This document shows positions 59,212 to 62,308 of a stretch of DNA of 62,308 bases, piece by piece; within the stretch, counting starts at the first letter, position 1; every line of letters begins with the position of its first letter. The stretch spans positions 127,237 to 189,544 of the forward strand of contig JAITCH010000010.1 of the NCBI GenBank assembly GCA_031283185.1, read 5' to 3'. The DNA is from Rickettsiales bacterium (GTDB lineage Bacteria; Pseudomonadota; Alphaproteobacteria; Rs-D84). The notes beneath the pieces are model-generated. The model searched no databases. It had not been told where the DNA came from and was given only the letters and a program-made list of their open reading frames with translations. The position numbers were made by a program, and so were the translations under genes.

Positions 59212-60474
59212 ATGATAAATCAATCCGCAATCTTTTCCGTATCCGAAGCCAGCCGCCTGATAAAGGGCGTAATGGAGCAGACCTTTTCGGACATTCGCAT
59301 CCGCGGCGAATTGTCGCAAATAAAGCGTGCCGAATCCGGCCACACATATATGACGATAAAGGACGCGGACGCCGCAATCAGCGCGATTATATGGCGCGCC
59401 ACGCCGATTCCGATGCGCCTTGAAGAAGGTATGGAGGTTGTGGCGACCGGGCGCATTACGACTTATCCTGCCCGCTCAAACTACCAAATTATTGTTGCGA
59501 ATATAGAACTGGCGGGTGTCGGTGCATTGCTGAAAATGTTGGAAGACCGCAAGCAAAAACTCGCCGCCGAAGGCCTGTTTGATGCGGCGCGAAAAAAGCC
59601 GATTCCGCCATTTCCCGAAACGATTGGGATAATCACATCGCCGACTGGCGCAGCCATCAGGGACATATTAAACCGCCTAAAAACCCGCACACCGAAACGC
59701 ATTATAATTTACCCGACCTTGGTTCAGGGCGACACTGCCGCCACTGAAATCGTCCGCGGCATAGACTTCTTTAATAAAGTCCCCTTCGCTGGCGAAGGGG
59801 TGGACGGCGCAGCCGGACGGGGTAGTGGTAAAATCTCTCGTCCCGATGTCCTTATCATCGCCCGCGGTGGCGGTAGTTTGGAAGACCTGCTCCCATTCTC
59901 CGAAGAATCTGTTGTCCGCGCCGTGGCGGCGTCCGGCATTCCGATAATTTCGGGTGTGGGGCACGAGCCTGACTTTATGTTGATAGATTTCGCGGCGGAT
60001 TTACGCGCTCCTACCCCGACTGCGGCGGCGGAAATGGTGGCGCGGGAACGCGAAGTGTTGATGCGCGAAATAGAAGCGCGCCGTCTGACGAATCCTCGTC
60101 AAATGATTGCGGAAAAGTTCCAAAGACTTGACGATATTTCGCGCCATCTGACCGCGGCGTTTCAGCGCAAAATCTTCATAGGTCGGCAATCAATACTGGG
60201 ACAATCATTGCAGTCTCCGTCTGCTCGGGTTGCGGCAGAGCGATCCCGCATAGGAAATCTTGCGACACGGATGTCCACGGCGGCGAAAACGCATATGGAC
60301 AAAATTCGGACGGCTTTGGATTACAAATCTGAAACGCTTGAAACCTTATCGTATATGAAGACGCTAAGGCGCGGCTTTGCGATTGTAAAATCGGGCGAAA
60401 AAATCATTTCCAGCGCGGCGAAATGGCAAACTCCGGCTGAAATTATTTTCTATGACGGCTCGGTCAAAATATGA
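59212..60474 (+). CDS. xseA: Exodeoxyribonuclease VII large subunit
   Basis: 420 residues. N-terminal OB fold (FSVSEASRLIKGVMEQTFSDIRIRGELSQIKRAESGHTYMTIKD), catalytic core (IGIITSPTGAAIRDILNRLKTRTP, LIIARGGGSLEDLLPFSEE, ISGVGHEPDFMLIDFAADLRAPTPTAAAEM) and C-terminal coiled-coil. With XseB it degrades single-stranded DNA from both ends. A complete family B repeat encodes residues about 190-206 (KVPFAGEGVDGAAGRGSGK) between IDFFN and ISRPDVLII. The ATG is touched by a family A repeat that provides the only upstream sequence. Confidence 0.94.
   Translation: MINQSAIFSVSEASRLIKGVMEQTFSDIRIRGELSQIKRAESGHTYMTIKDADAAISAIIWRATPIPMRLEEGMEVVATGRITTYPARSNYQIIVANIELAGVGALLKMLEDRKQKLAAEGLFDAARKKPIPPFPETIGIITSPTGAAIRDILNRLKTRTPKRIIIYPTLVQGDTAATEIVRGIDFFNKVPFAGEGVDGAAGRGSGKISRPDVLIIARGGGSLEDLLPFSEESVVRAVAASGIPIISGVGHEPDFMLIDFAADLRAPTPTAAAEMVAREREVLMREIEARRLTNPRQMIAEKFQRLDDISRHLTAAFQRKIFIGRQSILGQSLQSPSARVAAERSRIGNLATRMSTAAKTHMDKIRTALDYKSETLETLSYMKTLRRGFAIVKSGEKIISSAAKWQTPAEIIFYDGSVKI
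59779..59829 (+). repeat. Family B repeat inside xseA
   Basis: 51 bp, 17 codons, complete and almost identical to the copy at 34550. It is inserted before the LIIARGGGS core strand. Confidence 0.92.
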
Positions 60475-60480
60475 TATAAT
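60472..60480 (+). promoter_or_regulatory. Extended -10 promoter overlapping the xseA stop
   Basis: TGA-TATAAT: the TGA of the xseA stop codon is also the TGN of an extended -10, 30 nt before the next gene. Confidence 0.55.
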
Positions 60481-60509
60481 GGCAAAAATGTCAACCAAGG
60501 GGGCACAAA

Positions 60510-60836
60510 ATGGCAAATGGAATGTATACCGCGGCCAAGGAAGAATTGGCGGCGACCAAAGCGGAACTCAAAAAAACGCAAGCAGAACTTCAAATACTTT
60601 ATTCCAAATGGTATGATTTGGATGACTTTCGCAAGAATATGGGTGATGCGTTAGGTCTAGGCGAAGACGCGAAAATCCGCGATATTGAAAAAATCATTTA
60701 TGATAGAAAAAACCAGGAATATCTAGCGGCGACCAAAAATGTAAAGGTCAAGAAAGCAAAGGCAAAGCCGAAAGAAAAAACGGCTTCCAAATCCCGCGGC
60801 TTCATCGGTTTTTTTAGGGGCGGGCGAACGGCATAG
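60510..60836 (+). CDS. Unknown small coiled-coil, Lys-rich protein
   Basis: 108 residues: coiled-coil in the first 35 (AAKEELAATKAELKKTQAELQILY), a short middle domain (DLDDFRKNMGDALGLGEDAKIRDIEKIIYD) and a Lys/Ala-rich tail ending in RGFIGFFRGGRTA. Soluble. The position after xseA recalls xseB, and the middle part is helical, but XseB motifs are not recognisable, so this is not claimed. CAAGGGGGCAC precedes the ATG. Confidence 0.6.
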   Translation: MANGMYTAAKEELAATKAELKKTQAELQILYSKWYDLDDFRKNMGDALGLGEDAKIRDIEKIIYDRKNQEYLAATKNVKVKKAKAKPKEKTASKSRGFIGFFRGGRTA

Positions 60837-60915
60837 TCCCCTTCGCTGGCGAAATAAAATCCCTGCCCCCCTGAGGGGCGGGCGACCGCTTTTTTTTGCG
60901 GTCGGGGTGGGGGTT
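60836..60915 (+). repeat. Truncated family B left end plus family E element
   Basis: TCCCCTTCGCTGGCGAA (60837-60853) joined to CCCTGCCCCCCTGAGGGGCG...GACCGC-TTTTTTTT-GCGGTC...GGGGTGGGGG (60861-60915). The identical B-E junction occurs at 24590-24669. Confidence 0.82.
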
Positions 60916-60921
60916 TAATAA

Positions 60922-60963
60922 GTCATTGCCCGGCTTGACCGGGCAATCGCGGCATATTATACT
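60922..60963 (+). promoter_or_regulatory. Family F repeat carrying the -35 of a leaderless promoter
   Basis: The palindrome TTGCCCGG-CTTGA-CCGGGCAA contains TTGACC (60935-60940). After 17 nt comes TATACT (60958-60963), then 6 nt to the ATG at 60970. Confidence 0.6.
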
Positions 60964-60969
60964 CCCCTT

Positions 60970-62304
60970 ATGAACACCACTCCTGCCCCCATTTCAGTTG
61001 TTGAAGCGGCGAACGCAAAATCTCGCCCGGCTATAACCTTTATAATCCGCACTCCGCCCTGCCCGACCGAAGAATTCGAGGTTTGCCTAGAATCCGTCCT
61101 GTCGCAAACCATCAGCAATATAGAGATTATCTTGGCGGGCGGCGGCGTGGACGCATCGCAGTATAAGTCCGCCGATTCCCGGATTCAACTTGGGCAAGAG
61201 GCAGAGTTTGCGACCGGCGAATATGTGGTGTTTTTGGAACCGAATGATTTGCTCGCGCCGGAATATGGGGCGGTTATGCTTTCGGCCGCTTGGAATTCGC
61301 AGGCGGATGTGGTTCGCGGCCGCGACCTTTTCCGGCGGGAATTTATAGAGCAGCACATCAGGCTTGATCTATGCACGATGTGCAATTTGGAATGCACTGG
61401 GTGCTTTATGCGGCGCAAGAATTATTGTAATAGAGGCAAGGGTTTTGTGCCGTTCGCTCAGTTCTCCAAGTTTCTGAACGATAATAAATTTGTGCGGCAC
61501 ATAGAAATTTCCGGCCAGGGCGAGCCATTTTTGAACCCGCATATAGTGAAAATTTTAGAATACGCGCACGCGCACAATGTGCGGATTACTTGCGAGAACG
61601 GGACGAATTTCAATGCGATGCCGGATGAAGTTCTGGATGCGATTGTTAGCACCGGGGTTGGATATATTAATGTGGCGATTGACGGCGCAAGCCAGGACAC
61701 TTATGTTCAATATAGACGCGGGGGCGATTTTGATCGGGTTATTGCGAACATAAAAAAGTTGAATGAATATAAGCGTGCGGCGAATAGCGAACTGCCAAAG
61801 TTGGGATGGCAGTATGTTATTTTACCGACCAATGATTCGGTCAAAGAAATCCAACGCGCCAAGGCGATGGCTGTGGATTTGAATATGAAAATTTCATTTC
61901 TTCGGGATAATAATGGCTATGTCCCGCCGAACCGGGAAGAGATAGAGCGCGAAACTGGGTTGTCGTATGGCGATGGCGTTTTGGTTGGTCAGGCGAGTTT
62001 TGCAAGGAATACGAGAGATTATGTTTGCACTCAGTTGTGGAATGCCCCGCAGATAAATTGGGACGGACGATTGCTGGGATGTTGTATGAATATGTTTCAC
62101 GATTATGATGCGAATGTGTTTGCTGCGGGTTTGGAAAAGGCATTACAAACGCCGCTTTATACGGCGACCAAAGAGATGCTTTGCGGCGGCAAAACTGCAA
62201 AGGGCTCACCCTGCTTGCAATGCCATAATTATAAAGAGATGCAGATGCGCGGCCAGTGGCTCTGCCCCGCCACCCGCCCCCCCCCCACACTCCGTCGCGC
62301 CTAG
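60970..62304 (+). CDS. Fusion of a GT2-like domain to a radical-SAM/SPASM protein
   Basis: 444 residues. Residues about 20-115 resemble a truncated family 2 glycosyltransferase (ITFIIRTPPCPTEEFEVCLESVLSQTISNIEIILAGGG, GEYVVFLEPNDLLAPEYGAVM), with DxD degraded to EPND. From about 130 a radical-SAM domain follows with CNLECTGC (Cys138, 142, 145) and EISGQGEPFLNP; the C-terminal part has a SPASM-like Cys set (CTQLWNAPQINWDGRLLGCC, CLQCHNY). It could modify a sugar or peptide near the envelope; the substrate is unknown. The last codons contain a C10 tract (62277-62286). No ribosome-binding site; promoter predicts a leaderless mRNA. Confidence 0.8.
   Translation: MNTTPAPISVVEAANAKSRPAITFIIRTPPCPTEEFEVCLESVLSQTISNIEIILAGGGVDASQYKSADSRIQLGQEAEFATGEYVVFLEPNDLLAPEYGAVMLSAAWNSQADVVRGRDLFRREFIEQHIRLDLCTMCNLECTGCFMRRKNYCNRGKGFVPFAQFSKFLNDNKFVRHIEISGQGEPFLNPHIVKILEYAHAHNVRITCENGTNFNAMPDEVLDAIVSTGVGYINVAIDGASQDTYVQYRRGGDFDRVIANIKKLNEYKRAANSELPKLGWQYVILPTNDSVKEIQRAKAMAVDLNMKISFLRDNNGYVPPNREEIERETGLSYGDGVLVGQASFARNTRDYVCTQLWNAPQINWDGRLLGCCMNMFHDYDANVFAAGLEKALQTPLYTATKEMLCGGKTAKGSPCLQCHNYKEMQMRGQWLCPATRPPPTLRRA
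62277..62286. repeat. C10 homopolymer near the 3' end of the radical-SAM gene
   Basis: Ten C residues encode the prolines of RPPPTLRRA, six codons before the stop. Slippage would change only the C-terminal tail or extend it past the window edge. Confidence 0.8.
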
Positions 62305-62308
62305 TGGG

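Noticed and set aside
60510-60836. xseB (exonuclease VII small subunit)
   Set aside because: Position after xseA is suggestive, but length and sequence do not show the XseB pattern.

Overview
The window is a dense, mostly plus-strand stretch of a bacterial chromosome. Gene content (rpsF-rpsR-rplI, EnvC-like protein next to CtpA, queA-tgt, tatD-smpB-purE, tsaD next to xseA) fits an alphaproteobacterium. Pyruvate:ferredoxin oxidoreductase, small 2[4Fe-4S] ferredoxins, ThyX-type thymidylate synthase and a full lower glycolytic set (gap, gpmI, eno) suggest an anaerobic, probably host-associated lineage of the kind known mainly from gut metagenomes. The lineage is an inference from gene content, not a placement.

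Layout. 1-11.7 kb: end of a glycosyltransferase, the S6/S18/L9 operon, RlpA and a D-Ala-D-Ala carboxypeptidase, a holB-tatD-smpB-purE operon, an outer-membrane barrel behind a poly-G promoter, lgt and ferredoxins. 11.8-24.6 kb: era-queA-tgt, envC-ctpA, nifJ-bamE, rsmE, eno. 24.8-26.1 kb: a lower-GC islet with an unknown membrane protein and a CdiA-C-type nuclease. 26.2-31.9 kb: outer-membrane barrel, thyX, gap, RNase J, tRNA-Arg(CCG). 31.9-33.1 kb: a P2/Mu-like phage tail remnant abutting the tRNA. 33.3-39.9 kb: rsmD, an M16 peptidase, prfA-tadA, murB and a putatively phase-variable secreted protein. 40.4 kb: a dif-like site. 40.6-49.2 kb: cupin, gpmI, two GT2 paralogues, an M23-bactofilin-RodZ cell-shape group, rpiB. 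49.4-57.3 kb: cysteine-rich secreted proteins, hisS, rpmG, a BRO protein and a HigBA-type toxin-antitoxin pair. 57.3-62.3 kb: PAP2 phosphatase and tsaD facing away from a putative invertible promoter, xseA, and a GT2/radical-SAM fusion.

Three layers of non-gene structure stand out. First, at least six families of GC-rich palindromic repeats fill most intergenic gaps and also sit in frame inside conserved genes (eno, tsaD three times, xseA, rsmE, hisS, the end of queA, the front of tadA), analogous to Rickettsia palindromic elements. Second, several loci look built to switch: a 121-bp promoter segment between perfect 23-bp inverted dif-like repeats, a G10 tract inside a porin-like promoter, and a C10 tract that puts a signal peptide out of frame. 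Third, three ~156-bp structured elements with covarying end stems resemble phage C4 antisense RNAs. About ten genes have a promoter whose -10 box ends 5-9 nt before the start codon, predicting leaderless or near-leaderless mRNAs, and two of those promoters take their -35 box from a palindromic repeat.
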